Source: Brevibacillus migulae
GTDB taxonomy: Bacteria; Bacillota; Bacilli; Brevibacillales; Brevibacillaceae
Direction of reading: 5' to 3'
DNA length: 64,000 bases
NCBI RefSeq assembly: GCF_004521915.1
Contig: NZ_SDKD01000003.1
Span: forward strand, 62,001 to 126,000
In this document: positions 48,786 through 57,331 of the stretch, piece by piece
Position numbering within the stretch: position 1 is the stretch's first letter
How the letters are laid out: every line of letters starts with the position of its first letter
Notes under the pieces: generated by a model
The model's database searches: none
Seen by the model: the letters and a program-made list of their open reading frames with translations, nothing else
What the model was told of the DNA's origin: nothing
Program-made: the position numbers and the translations under genes

Positions 48786-49358
48786 GTGGCACAGTTGTTT
48801 TTTCGATACGGAGCGATGAACAGTGGGAAGTCCATTGAGATTCTCAAGGTTGCTCACAACTATGAGGAACAAAATAAAAACGTTCTCATTTTTACCTCCG
48901 CCATTGATGACCGTGATGAGGTCGGCTATGTTTCTTCGCGAATCGGTCTGCGCCGGGAAGCGATCCCGATCTACGATGATACCGACCTGTTTGCCGCAGT
49001 GAGGGACTATGAACCGCCGGTCAGCTGCGTGCTGATCGATGAGGTGCAGTTTTTAAGCAAGAAGCACATCCTGCAGATGGTAAAAATCGTGGACGAGCTC
49101 AATATTCCCGTGATGGGCTTCGGATTGAAAAACGACTTCCAAAACGAGCTGTTTGAAGGCAGCAAGTACATGCTCCTCTACGCAGACAAAATCGAAGAGA
49201 TGAAAACCATATGCTGGTTCTGCGAGCGCAAAGCGACGATGGCTCTGCGTGTCGATGAAAACAATAAGCCTGTGTATACAGGAGAGCAGATTCAAGTCGG
49301 CGGCAATGATCGTTATTATCCGGTGTGCCGCAAGTGTCATACAAATCCGCCGTTGTAA
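48786..49358 (+). CDS. tdk: Thymidine kinase
   Basis: Type II thymidine kinase, 190 residues from GTG 48786 (AAAGGGGGA 8 bases upstream). P-loop [13 protein letters not shown] (Walker B and base), the zinc ligands CWFC and CRKCH, and lasso [16 protein letters not shown]. Salvages thymidine to dTMP. Ends at the terminator at 49377-49406. Confidence 0.94.
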   Translation: MAQLFFRYGAMNSGKSIEILKVAHNYEEQNKNVLIFTSAIDDRDEVGYVSSRIGLRREAIPIYDDTDLFAAVRDYEPPVSCVLIDEVQFLSKKHILQMVKIVDELNIPVMGFGLKNDFQNELFEGSKYMLLYADKIEEMKTICWFCERKATMALRVDENNKPVYTGEQIQVGGNDRYYPVCRKCHTNPPL

Positions 49359-49376
49359 TCGCAAGCGTGAAAGATT

Positions 49377-49406
49377 GGGGATTCCTAAGGGATTCCCCTC
49401 TTTTTT
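49377..49406 (+). terminator. Terminator after tdk
   Basis: GGGGATTCC and GGATTCCCC form a stem with one mismatch, then TCTTTTTT. Confidence 0.8.
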
Positions 49407-49444
49407 GTTTACCATCATACCGGAGGTTTGTAGCTGGGGTGGGG

Positions 49445-49636
49445 TGAGCATGTTCCAAAACTCCGCTTCATTCTTCGCCCCGCTGAGGGTAGGGACTGTC
49501 CGCTCCGCAGCGAATCGCGGGGGTGTGCAAAAAGTGGTTCATGCTACGAAGCTTAGCCAGGTTTGCCCCCCTTTTCCCGCGATTCACTGCTCCGCTGGGT
49601 CGGGCTTCGCAGGCGCTCCGTTTTGGAACATGCTCA
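49445..49636 (+). repeat. Long palindromic repeat family A, copy 1
   Basis: Terminal inverted repeats TGAGCATGTTCCAAAAC (left) and GTTTTGGAACATGCTCA (right) close a 192-base element. Inside, GAATCGCGGG pairs with CCCGCGATTC and AAAAG with CTTTT. The whole sequence aligns with the reverse complement of 58684-58874. No real ORF. Confidence 0.85.
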
Positions 49637-49758
49637 CCAGCGCAGCAGAAGCTTTTGTGAAAGCTGACCTAGGAAGTAGGAAATACACCACGAAGCCCCC
49701 CAGCAATACGAGCTGAGCATCCATGCTTTCGGTTACAAAAGTGCAACCGCCGCGTGAA

Positions 49759-49964
49759 GAAGGGAAGAACGGGACGGGCGGAGTTTTTGTCACACCTTCC
49801 GAGGTGGAGCTTGCAAAAACGGAACACGCTTGTCGCGCAAACTCTACGTTTGAGAGGCTTCTTCGAAATTTTTTGCGTGACGTCCCGTTTTTGTGAGCGG
49901 AACCGGACAGTTCTCACTCCGGTGTGGGTGTGGCAAGTACGCAGCCCCGCCCGTTCTTCCCTTC
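49759..49964 (+). repeat. Long palindromic repeat family B, copy 1
   Basis: GAAGGGAAGAACGGG at the left end is the exact complement of CCCGTTCTTCCCTTC at the right end. Inner stems: GCTTGCAAAAACGG with CCGTTTTTGTGAGC, GTCGCGCAAA with TTTGCGTGAC. Aligns end to end, same orientation, with 60967-61173. The similarity extends a few bases outside (GCGTGA before, CCCCCACCAC after). Confidence 0.85.
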
Positions 49965-50083
49965 CCCCACCACAATGTTGGCACAAACTGAGTTATGCCG
50001 ATGCAATAGAAAAGCCTCCCCTGATGTTGCATGCATTGGCGAGCCGATGCGCAAACTAGCCAAAAACAGGAGGAGGCTTTTTC

Positions 50084-50584
50084 ATGCCATCGCGATTACA
50101 CCGCAAGACGATTCTCCCCATGTGTGCATTGCTCATGCTTGTTTCTGTTGGATGTGGGCGCGATAACGATACGCAGCAGCGTGCCTATGGTGTGCGCAGT
50201 ATGGATCCACAGCAGCGTGCTCCTTTCGTGATGGATCGCAATGACAATGAGATTGATCGCCAAGCGCCGGCTGTGGAAAATAGAGACATCACGATGGGGC
50301 GCAATCAAAACCCCAATCTGATCATCGGCCATCCGGGAACACGCGGCTACCAGGTCGATGTCAGCAACATGCGGATGATGGCCAAAAGCGTCCCGGGTGT
50401 GGAAGATGCCCGGATCACATTGAATGGCAGCAACGCCTTTGTCACGCTGGACCTAGTGCGGAATGTCACAGCAGCGCAGACGCGGTCGATTGAAAGACAG
50501 GTGATTCAGTCGCTGACGCAAAAAGTGCCGCGCTACGACTTTCATATCACCTCCAATGATGGCTATCACCGTGGAGGGAAATAA
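50084..50584 (+). CDS. Lipoprotein with YhcN/YlaJ sporulation domain
   Basis: 166 residues. A lipoprotein signal ends at SVGC, with Cys at about residue 24 to be lipidated. A polar Asn/Arg/Gln-rich stretch follows, then a YhcN/YlaJ-type domain (about 85-155; VSNMRMMAKSVPGVEDARITLNG, shown only by its core SVPGVEDARITL). Members of this family are forespore inner-membrane or spore proteins. GGAGGAGG precedes the ATG. It lies between tdk and prfA, directly after repeats A and B. Confidence 0.8.
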   Translation: MPSRLHRKTILPMCALLMLVSVGCGRDNDTQQRAYGVRSMDPQQRAPFVMDRNDNEIDRQAPAVENRDITMGRNQNPNLIIGHPGTRGYQVDVSNMRMMAKSVPGVEDARITLNGSNAFVTLDLVRNVTAAQTRSIERQVIQSLTQKVPRYDFHITSNDGYHRGGK

Positions 50585-50589
50585 CGGCA

Positions 50590-50613
50590 GGCCCGGCTCA
50601 AGCTGGGCTTTTC
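50590..50613 (+). terminator. Terminator after the YhcN lipoprotein gene
   Basis: GCCCGGCT and AGCTGGGC form a stem with a 2-base loop (one G-T), then TTTT. Confidence 0.7.
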
Positions 50614-50685
50614 CCTTTACTTTTTATCCAGAATCCCCTATACTTTATCTGTTATAAAGCATACTGTAAGATGGGGTGAAGTGCA

Positions 50686-51762
50686 GTGTTCACACGCTTA
50701 TCTGCTGTCGAAGAGCGTTATGAAGAATTGAATAACCTTCTCTGTGACCCCGATGTCATCAGCGACACGAAACGATTGCGGGACCTTTCCAAGGAGCAAT
50801 CCTCTTTGGAAGAGACGGTTACCACTTATCGCGAATATAAATCAGTCATCAGCCAATTGGACGATGCGAAAGCCATGTTCGACGAAAAATTGGATGATGA
50901 GATGCGGGAAATGGTCAAAGCGGAAATCGCCGACCTGAGCAAAAGCAAGGAGCAATTGGAAGAGCGATTGAAAATCCTGCTTCTGCCGAAAGACCCGAAC
51001 GATGATAAGAACGTAATTGTGGAGATTCGCGGGGCAGCGGGTGGAGATGAAGCCGCATTGTTTGCTTCCGATTTGTACCGGATGTATACACGCTTTGCGG
51101 AGCGTCACGGCTTCCGCGTCGAAGTCATGGAGGTCAATGAGACCGATATCGGCGGATTCAAAGAAATCATTTTCTCGATAACGGGAAATGGGGCCTACAG
51201 CAAGCTGAAATTTGAGAGCGGAGCCCACCGCGTGCAGCGGATTCCAACGACGGAGTCTGGCGGACGGATCCATACCTCGACAGCGACTGTACTGGTCTTG
51301 CCGGAAGTAGAGGAATTGGAAGTGGAAGTGAACGAAAAAGACGTGCGCATCGACACGTTCTGTTCCAGCGGTGCGGGCGGTCAAAGCGTTAACACGACCA
51401 AATCGGCCGTACGTGTGACGCATATTCCTACCGGGATCATGGTATCCTGCCAGGATGAAAAATCGCAGCACTCGAATAAGGATAAAGCCATGCGCGTGCT
51501 TCGTGCCCGTCTGTATGACTTCTATCAGCAACAGGCGATGGCGGAGCAGGATGCGCAGCGCAAAAGCTTGGTGGGTACCGGTGACCGCAGTGAGCGGATT
51601 CGCACCTACAACTTCCCGCAAAGCCGCGTGACCGATCACCGCATCGGCTTGACGCTCCATCGTTTGGAAACAATTTTGGCAGGCGATCTGGATGAAATCA
51701 TTGATCACTTGATCATGCATGAACAAACGGAGCTCATGAAAAGCCATGCCACATCCGCATAA
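50686..51762 (+). CDS. prfA: Peptide chain release factor 1
   Basis: Terminates translation at UAA and UAG. 358 residues from GTG 50686. The catalytic GGQ is at residues 231-233 ([10 protein letters not shown]). The stop-codon-reading loop at 187-189 is PTT ([18 protein letters not shown]), a variant of the PxT motif of RF1. prmC, which methylates the GGQ glutamine, overlaps its last 17 bases. Confidence 0.96.
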   Translation: MFTRLSAVEERYEELNNLLCDPDVISDTKRLRDLSKEQSSLEETVTTYREYKSVISQLDDAKAMFDEKLDDEMREMVKAEIADLSKSKEQLEERLKILLLPKDPNDDKNVIVEIRGAAGGDEAALFASDLYRMYTRFAERHGFRVEVMEVNETDIGGFKEIIFSITGNGAYSKLKFESGAHRVQRIPTTESGGRIHTSTATVLVLPEVEELEVEVNEKDVRIDTFCSSGAGGQSVNTTKSAVRVTHIPTGIMVSCQDEKSQHSNKDKAMRVLRARLYDFYQQQAMAEQDAQRKSLVGTGDRSERIRTYNFPQSRVTDHRIGLTLHRLETILAGDLDEIIDHLIMHEQTELMKSHATSA

Positions 51763-52645
51763 GCTGGAAGCATGCAAAACGATCAGGGAAGCCCTTTTGT
51801 GGGCTTCTTCCTTTTTAGAGGAAGCCCAGACGAAAGACCCGCGTTTTGAGGCTGAGCTGCTGCTCCGTCACTGCCTGCAGATGGAGCGGACAGCGTTTTT
51901 GGCTTCGATGCCTGATCTCATTGGGCGGGACACGTTGGAAAAACTCGGAGATTTGTTGAAAAGACGTGCCTCACATGAGCCGATTCAATATATGATCGGA
52001 GAACAAGGCTTCTATGGCCGCGATTTTCTCGTAGCACCGGGAGTCCTGATTCCACGGCCGGAGACGGAGATTCTCGTGGAGCAAATTTTGCAGCATGCGG
52101 ATCGCTTATGGGAAAAGGATGCAATCCTGACAGCGGTAGATCTGGGTACGGGAAGCGGAGCCATTACCTTGACATTGGCCTGTGAGCGCCGCCACTGGCA
52201 GGTTTCTACGGTCGATATCTCCTCGGATGCGCTGGACATTGCCAGGAAAAATGCAGCACGATTTGGCGTGGGGGACAGCGTCCGTTTTCTCCAGGGAAAT
52301 TTGACCGAGCCGCTGATCGAAAAAGGAGAACGGTTTGACATCTTGGTTTCCAATCCGCCTTATATCCCGAGTACGGATGTGGACGAGCTGGAGCGGGAAG
52401 TGCAAGGCTATGAACCGAGGCTGGCACTCGATGGCGGGACAGACGGGCTGGATTTTTACCGGAGGATCTGCGAGGCATTGCCTGCGCTTTTGAAGGAAAC
52501 TGCACTGGTAGGGTTCGAGGTAGGAATCCATCAGGCTCATGACGTAAAGCGCTTGATGGTCGCATCCGGTCTGATTGAACAGGTGGAAATCATTCCGGAT
52601 TTGGCGGGCATCGATCGTGTTGTCATTGGTTGGAGAACGAAGTAA
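51746..52645 (+). CDS. prmC: Release factor glutamine N5-methyltransferase
   Basis: 299 residues: N-terminal helical substrate domain, then a Rossmann methyltransferase with [10 protein letters not shown] and the catalytic NPPY (SNPPYIPS). Methylates the GGQ Gln of release factors. The start overlaps prfA by 17 bases, so the two are translationally linked. Confidence 0.95.
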   Translation: MPHPHKLEACKTIREALLWASSFLEEAQTKDPRFEAELLLRHCLQMERTAFLASMPDLIGRDTLEKLGDLLKRRASHEPIQYMIGEQGFYGRDFLVAPGVLIPRPETEILVEQILQHADRLWEKDAILTAVDLGTGSGAITLTLACERRHWQVSTVDISSDALDIARKNAARFGVGDSVRFLQGNLTEPLIEKGERFDILVSNPPYIPSTDVDELEREVQGYEPRLALDGGTDGLDFYRRICEALPALLKETALVGFEVGIHQAHDVKRLMVASGLIEQVEIIPDLAGIDRVVIGWRTK

Positions 52646-52687
52646 GCCGCATGGCAAAGCAAAGCGCTTTGGCCGTGCGGTTTTTTT
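52646..52687 (+). terminator. Terminator after prmC
   Basis: GCCGCATGGC pairs with GCCGTGCGG(T), then TTTTTTT; inner AAAGC..GCTTT. Confidence 0.8.
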
Positions 52688-52810
52688 GCCTTTTACCGTT
52701 TGATTCAAAATATTTCAAAGCGTCAGGTATAAGCTGCTCCCCCTTTGCCCATACTGACAACTAGAGAGAGAGTTAGAAAAAGAGTCAGATGCTTGAGGGG
52801 AGATAGAAAA

Positions 52811-53659
52811 ATGAAACGGATTCTGTTGATCGTGTTTGCATTGACAATTGCACTGATGAGCTGGGAAGGCCAAAAGGCACAGGCCAATCTGGTAGACCAA
52901 GGGCCAATTCCCCAGCAATCCATAAGACTGCGTATTATCGCCAACAGCGATTCTATACAGGACCAATGGCTAAAACGTGAGGTCCGTGATGAAATTGTGA
53001 AGCAGATGAACACCTGGGTAACCTCGATCGAACGGTATGAAGACGCCGTAGGATTGGTGGAAAAGAAGCTCCCCGAGCTGGAGGCTCTGGTGGAAAAGAC
53101 CATTCGTGACCGAGGATTTTCTTACACGGCACAGGTTGATTTTGGACAAGTGCCGTTTCCTACCAAGCAATACGGCTCTTATATCTATCCTGCCGGCAAT
53201 TACCAAGCGCTGCGTGTGCGCATTGGCGAGGCAAAGGGACAAAATTGGTGGTGCGTACTTTTTCCGCCGCTCTGCTTTATCGACATGTCAAATGGAGATG
53301 CCGTGCAGGCGAGGGAAAGAAAAGAGGAGACTCCAACTGCAGCACAAGCCCTTCCAATCGCCACAGCTGAAGTGATTGCACCGGAGATTGCAGAAACCCA
53401 ACCATCCAGTGAAGCTCAGCCTGAGCAAATCGTGGAGCCTGTTGAAGAAAGTACCGAATCCGCTCCCGAGTCTGGGGAAGCTTATGAAAAACGCGCTCGT
53501 TTTCTCCAATGGAAGGAACAGCGATTCATCGATCAAGCTGAACATGTGGATGTAGCTGTGGATAATTCTGCAGAAGCCCAAGTAGCAGCCATTACCCCAT
53601 CCGCGCCGGCGGTAGAAGTGCGATTTTACCTTCTCGATCGGCTTGCGGCCTGGTTTTAA
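52811..53659 (+). CDS. spoIIR: Stage II sporulation protein R
   Basis: Forespore-secreted signal that triggers SpoIIGA to process pro-sigma-E in the mother cell. 282 residues; ATG 52811 begins a signal peptide (MKRILLIVFALTIALMS..AQA). The conserved domain (about 40-175) carries IRLRIIANSDS, KREVRDEIV, YPAGNYQALRVRIGEAKG and WWCVLFPPLCFID. About 90 residues of Glu/Ala/Pro-rich sequence then separate it from the terminal VRFYLLDRLAAWF; this linker is longer than in B. subtilis SpoIIR (224 residues). By place and family it should be sigma-F-dependent. Confidence 0.92.
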   Translation: MKRILLIVFALTIALMSWEGQKAQANLVDQGPIPQQSIRLRIIANSDSIQDQWLKREVRDEIVKQMNTWVTSIERYEDAVGLVEKKLPELEALVEKTIRDRGFSYTAQVDFGQVPFPTKQYGSYIYPAGNYQALRVRIGEAKGQNWWCVLFPPLCFIDMSNGDAVQARERKEETPTAAQALPIATAEVIAPEIAETQPSSEAQPEQIVEPVEESTESAPESGEAYEKRARFLQWKEQRFIDQAEHVDVAVDNSAEAQVAAITPSAPAVEVRFYLLDRLAAWF

Positions 53660-53672
53660 AAATGTTCCCCTC

Positions 53673-53702
53673 CTGCCTGTACCATTTTACAGGCAGTTTT
53701 TT
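53673..53702 (+). terminator. Terminator after spoIIR
   Basis: CTGCCTGTA and TTACAGGCAG with a short loop, then TTTTTT. Confidence 0.85.
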
Positions 53703-53805
53703 AATGGGAAAAAATGCGGATTGCATTCGACAAAATTCGCAGTTCAACCAATCTTTCTAGTCGAAACCAATCGAATAGCGTCTTTGTGTGTACATCTTCA
53801 CTAAG

Positions 53806-53990
53806 TTATTCACAAGTTACCCACAGCCTGTTGAAAACTTTTTAGGCTGATTCTATACTAGGTAGACAAACCGTTGATATTTGTTCGGATAGAAAGGATT
53901 AACGCAGATGGACAGGATTGTGGAAACAAAGCTATGGAATGTGGATAAAAATGTGGAAGATTTGGAGAGTTGTTCACAAGTTGTGGATGC
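53806..53990. promoter_or_regulatory. DnaA-box cluster at the ywlC promoter and 5' end
   Basis: Perfect DnaA boxes TTATTCACA (53806-53814, +) and TGTGGATAA (53940-53948, - strand TTATCCACA), plus near matches TTACCCACA (53817-53825), TTGTTCACA (53970-53978) and TGTGGATGC (53982-53990). B. subtilis has a DnaA-binding cluster at ywlC, so this appears conserved. Confidence 0.7.
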
Positions 53991-54984
53991 TGCCCATTTG
54001 ATAAGGGAGGGAGAGCTGGTCGCCTTTCCTACAGAGACCGTGTACGGCCTTGGAGCGAATGCCTTTTCCGATGAGGCAGTGGAGAAAATTTACCACGCAA
54101 AAGGGAGGCCGAGTGATAATCCGCTGATCGTGCACATCGGGGATATGGATCAACTGCATGAGGTGGCACGAGAAGTTCCGGAGATGGCTTATCCGTTGAT
54201 CGAACGTTTTTGGCCGGGACCGCTTACGCTCTTGTTGCCGAAAGCGGAGAAAATCGCTACGCAAGTCACCAAGCTGGATACGGTCGGAGTGCGGATGCCC
54301 GATCATCCATTGGCGTTGGCGTTGATCAGGGCAGCCAGAGTGCCGATTGCGGCGCCGAGTGCCAATCGCTCCGGCCGTCCGAGTCCCACGATGGCTGAAC
54401 ACGTCCGCCAAGATCTGGATGGGCGGATTGCCGCGATCCTGGATGGCGGGGAAACAGGGGTGGGAGTGGAGTCGACCGTGCTGGATCTGACGGTTTCTCC
54501 TCCGATGATCCTGCGCCCCGGAGGTATTACGCGGGAGCAACTGCATGAAGTACTGGGTGACGTCGCCATTGATCCGGCTTTTGAAGCAAAGGCTGAGCAC
54601 GTTCCTCGCTCACCCGGTATGAAATATACACACTATGCCCCACAAGGAGAGCTGTGGCTTGTGGATGGCAGTCCGGAACAGGCACAAAAGAAGATGGAAG
54701 AACTGATCAGGGAGGCAAAAGCAAACGGTTTGTCGACGGGCGTTCTGGCGACAGACGAAACCATCGGCGCTTGGCGCAAAAATGGCCTGGTCGACGCCGT
54801 GCTGAGCTGCGGCTCCCGTCAAGATCCGAGCAGCATTGCGCAGCTTCTGTACGCACGGCTGCGTGAGTTTGATGATCTGGGCATCCAATACATGGTGGGC
54901 GAAACATTCCCTAAGCAAGGATTGGGGATGGCCGTCATGAACCGGTTGGAAAAAGCCGCAGGCGGCCGGATCATTTCCGTTTGA
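53908..54984 (+). CDS. ywlC: L-threonylcarbamoyladenylate synthase (Sua5 type)
   Basis: Makes threonylcarbamoyl-AMP from threonine, bicarbonate and ATP for tRNA t6A37. 358 residues: YrdC domain (KGRPSDNPLIVHI, PSANRSGRPSPT, ESTVLDL) plus the C-terminal Sua5 domain after a SPGMKYTHYAPQGE linker. The first 30 codons overlap DnaA boxes. AAAGGATT precedes the ATG. Confidence 0.94.
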   Translation: MDRIVETKLWNVDKNVEDLESCSQVVDAAHLIREGELVAFPTETVYGLGANAFSDEAVEKIYHAKGRPSDNPLIVHIGDMDQLHEVAREVPEMAYPLIERFWPGPLTLLLPKAEKIATQVTKLDTVGVRMPDHPLALALIRAARVPIAAPSANRSGRPSPTMAEHVRQDLDGRIAAILDGGETGVGVESTVLDLTVSPPMILRPGGITREQLHEVLGDVAIDPAFEAKAEHVPRSPGMKYTHYAPQGELWLVDGSPEQAQKKMEELIREAKANGLSTGVLATDETIGAWRKNGLVDAVLSCGSRQDPSSIAQLLYARLREFDDLGIQYMVGETFPKQGLGMAVMNRLEKAAGGRIISV

Positions 54985-55036
54985 TACATGTTTCCCCTCT
55001 TGTCCGCATATGGTGAAGTGACAGGGGGGAGAGAGC

Positions 55037-55594
55037 TTGGATATCGGACTGTTCGAATGGGGGCAGTTTTTGACATTACTGATCGTTGCTTTCGCTCTGG
55101 GAATGGATGCTTTCTCTTTGAGCGTCGGCATCGGCATGGTCGGCATTCGTATGCGAGATGTGATCAAAGTTAGTGTCACGATAGGGCTGTTTCATATCGG
55201 GATGCCGCTGGTAGGTATTTTCATCGGGCTGTATCTGTCGGATTTAATTGGGGATATTGCCGTATTGATCGGCGGGTCCGTCCTGATGGTCATTGGCATA
55301 CATATGCTGTGGAGCGGGTTTCGCTCGAATGAACGGAGCATTCTGCACACCCATGCCCTTGGTTTATTTTTGTTTGCGTTCAGCGTGAGCGTAGATGCAT
55401 TGACAGTTGGTTTTTCCTTTGGTTTACTGGATGTCAATCAGGTTCTCGCGGTGTGTCTTTTTGGCTTGATGGGAACGCTATTAACCGGGCTCGGTCTGCT
55501 CTTGGGCCGAAGCGTAGGCGGATGGTTGGGAGAGTATAGCGAAGTGCTGGGAGGCATTATCCTGTTTGCCTTTGGTTTGAAGTTTATGTTTTAG
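55037..55594 (+). CDS. mntP: Manganese efflux pump MntP
   Basis: 185 residues, six membrane helices. TTG 55037 is preceded by AGGGGGGAGAGAGC. Conserved acidic membrane motifs ALGMDAFSLSVG and SVSVDALTVGFSFG place it in the MntP (YebN/YwlD) family. No Mn riboswitch of the yybP-ykoY type is visible upstream (52 bases only). Confidence 0.9.
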   Translation: MDIGLFEWGQFLTLLIVAFALGMDAFSLSVGIGMVGIRMRDVIKVSVTIGLFHIGMPLVGIFIGLYLSDLIGDIAVLIGGSVLMVIGIHMLWSGFRSNERSILHTHALGLFLFAFSVSVDALTVGFSFGLLDVNQVLAVCLFGLMGTLLTGLGLLLGRSVGGWLGEYSEVLGGIILFAFGLKFMF

Positions 55595-55626
55595 TATAGG
55601 GAAAAGGATACGGAGGTGGATGCTCG

Positions 55627-56085
55627 ATGCGTCGAATACTCTTTGTGTGCACAGGGAATACCTGCCGAAGCCCGATGGCGGAAGCGTTATTCCGAGCCAA
55701 AGTGGCGGGCCATGACATTGAGGTCAAGTCAGCAGGGGTGGCGGCCTATGACGGGCAACCAGCCTCGCAGCATGCGCAGCAAGTATTGCGCGATCGTGGA
55801 ATTTTGCCTGAGCATCAATCGCAAAAGCTGCATGACGAGTTGGTCTCCTGGGCGGACCTGATCTTGACGATGACTCTTCACCATAAGGAACTGATCCACA
55901 CCTTTTTTCCGAATGCGGTGGAAAAAACCTTCGCCCTGCATGAGTTTGTAGGCAACGGCAGCAAGGATATCGGCGATCCATTTGGCGGCGGCCTCGATAC
56001 ATATCAAAGATGTGCCAACGAGATCGACGAGGCATTGGAAAAGCTGCACAGCAAGATCGCGGCAGAACAACAAGCCAATCGTTAA
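55627..56085 (+). CDS. ywlE: Protein-arginine phosphatase YwlE
   Basis: 152 residues with the low-molecular-weight phosphatase loop CTGNTCRSP (nucleophile Cys8, Arg14) and general acid in DPFGGG. Thr12 in the loop, where tyrosine phosphatases have Ile/Leu, is the known determinant for phosphoarginine. It would oppose the McsB kinase. Start and position after mntP match B. subtilis. Confidence 0.92.
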   Translation: MRRILFVCTGNTCRSPMAEALFRAKVAGHDIEVKSAGVAAYDGQPASQHAQQVLRDRGILPEHQSQKLHDELVSWADLILTMTLHHKELIHTFFPNAVEKTFALHEFVGNGSKDIGDPFGGGLDTYQRCANEIDEALEKLHSKIAAEQQANR

Positions 56086-56095
56086 GCAAACGTAT

Positions 56096-56125
56096 AGGTG
56101 CTGGATAGTATCCAGGACCTTTTTC
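56096..56125 (+). terminator. Terminator after ywlE
   Basis: AGGTGCTGGAT and ATCCAGGACCT form a stem with a 3-base loop, then TTTT. Confidence 0.75.
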
Positions 56126-56146
56126 TTCATTTAATTAGGCAAATTA

Positions 56147-56175
56147 TTGACAAAAATACGCACTAGCCACATAAA
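56147..56175 (+). promoter_or_regulatory. Promoter upstream of rpiB
   Basis: Perfect -35 TTGACA (56147-56152), 17-base spacer, CATAAA (56170-56175). A second -10 TATAAT at 56235-56240 lies closer to the gene without a clear -35. Confidence 0.55.
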
Positions 56176-56275
56176 TGTACGGATTTACACGTTATTTCGC
56201 AAGAATCAATCTGTTATCATTCGGAAAAATGAGGTATAATACTAAAAGAATTGCGAGGAAGCGGAGGAGACATAC

Positions 56276-56731
56276 ATGAAAGTCGCACTTGCCGCAGATC
56301 ATGGTGGCTTTAGACTGAAAGACGAAATCAAGAAGTGGCTGGAATCACAACATATTGAGGTGGAGGACTTCGGTTGCTCCTGTGCGGATTCGGTGGATTA
56401 TCCCGATTATGCGCTGCCTGTAGCACAAAAGGTAGCTGCCGGTGAGTTTGACCGGGGGATCCTGATCTGTGGGACAGGCGTAGGGATGTCGATCGCAGCC
56501 AACAAGGTTGCCGGAATCCGCTGCGCGTTGGTCCATGACAGCTTCACTGCCAAAGCAACCCGTGAGCACAATGATACAAACGTTCTGGCAATGGGGGAGC
56601 GTGTCATCGGTCCTGGACTCGCGTTGGACATTGTGAAAATCTGGTTGGAGACGGAATTCCAAGGCGGTCGCCATGCGAGACGTGTGGAAAAAGTGATGGA
56701 GATTGAAGCCAAGCACTTGGGAGTGAAGTAA
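56276..56731 (+). CDS. rpiB: Ribose-5-phosphate isomerase B
   Basis: 151 residues with AADHGGF at the N-terminus, LICGTGVGMSIAANK and HNDTNVLAMGERV. Interconverts ribulose-5-P and ribose-5-P. The next gene starts one base after its stop, so they are coupled. Confidence 0.93.
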   Translation: MKVALAADHGGFRLKDEIKKWLESQHIEVEDFGCSCADSVDYPDYALPVAQKVAAGEFDRGILICGTGVGMSIAANKVAGIRCALVHDSFTAKATREHNDTNVLAMGERVIGPGLALDIVKIWLETEFQGGRHARRVEKVMEIEAKHLGVK

Positions 56732-56732
56732 G

Positions 56733-57302
56733 TTGAAACTCGAGCACTTGGAACAGCAAGCAGAAGCGATCCTGTCTGAAGTAGCGGACATGGCCGAGCT
56801 CAAGCCCGGTCAAATCCTGGTGATCGGCTGCAGTACAAGTGAAGTCCTTGGGAAACATATTGGCAAAGCAGGCAGCAAGGAAGTGGCAGCTGCCCTGTAT
56901 CAAGCGATGGAAAGGGTTCGCCAAAGCCGTGGATTTTCACTGGCCTTTCAATGCTGTGAACACCTGAATCGCGCTTTGGTCGTGGAACGGGAGACAATGG
57001 AACGGTTCAACCTGGAAGAAGTCAGCGTGATCCCCGTCCCGACAGCAGGCGGCTCGATGGCAGCCCATGCCTTTACCCAAATGGGTTCCCCAGTCGTGGT
57101 GGAAAGCATCAAAGCCCACGCTGGTATCGATATCGGCAACACGTTAATCGGCATGCATCTGCGGGCAGTGGCCGTCCCTATACGGCCAAGCCAGCGGCAA
57201 ATAGGCGAAGCGCATGTCACCGCAGCCCGGACCCGTCCGAAGCTGATCGGTGGAGCGCGTGCCGTCTATGAACGCAGCGAACCCAACAGCAGTTGTACCT
57301 AA
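56733..57302 (+). CDS. ywlG: YwlG (TIGR01440) family protein
   Basis: 189 residues from TTG 56733, with GGGAGTG in the end of rpiB as ribosome binding site. Carries VIGCSTSEVLGKHIG, FQCCEHLNRALV and ESIKAHAGIDIGNTLIGMH, all typical of this conserved Firmicute family of unknown function. Stands between rpiB and glyA as in B. subtilis. Confidence 0.9.
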   Translation: MKLEHLEQQAEAILSEVADMAELKPGQILVIGCSTSEVLGKHIGKAGSKEVAAALYQAMERVRQSRGFSLAFQCCEHLNRALVVERETMERFNLEEVSVIPVPTAGGSMAAHAFTQMGSPVVVESIKAHAGIDIGNTLIGMHLRAVAVPIRPSQRQIGEAHVTAARTRPKLIGGARAVYERSEPNSSCT

Positions 57303-57331
57303 CATTTACATAGAAGCGAGGAGAGTTGGAG

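Noticed and set aside
49249-49716. 155-residue open frame across tdk and repeat A
   Set aside because: It runs through the palindromic repeat; its sequence is explained by tdk in another frame plus the repeat.
52725-52790. Sigma-F or sigma-E promoter for spoIIR (GTATA, then CATACTGA)
   Set aside because: The -35 is plausible but the -10 does not fit sigma-F, and the sigma-E likeness conflicts with the known forespore role; too weak to list.
54985-55036. Manganese riboswitch before mntP
   Set aside because: Only 52 bases separate it from ywlC, too short for the yybP-ykoY fold, and no matching motifs were seen.
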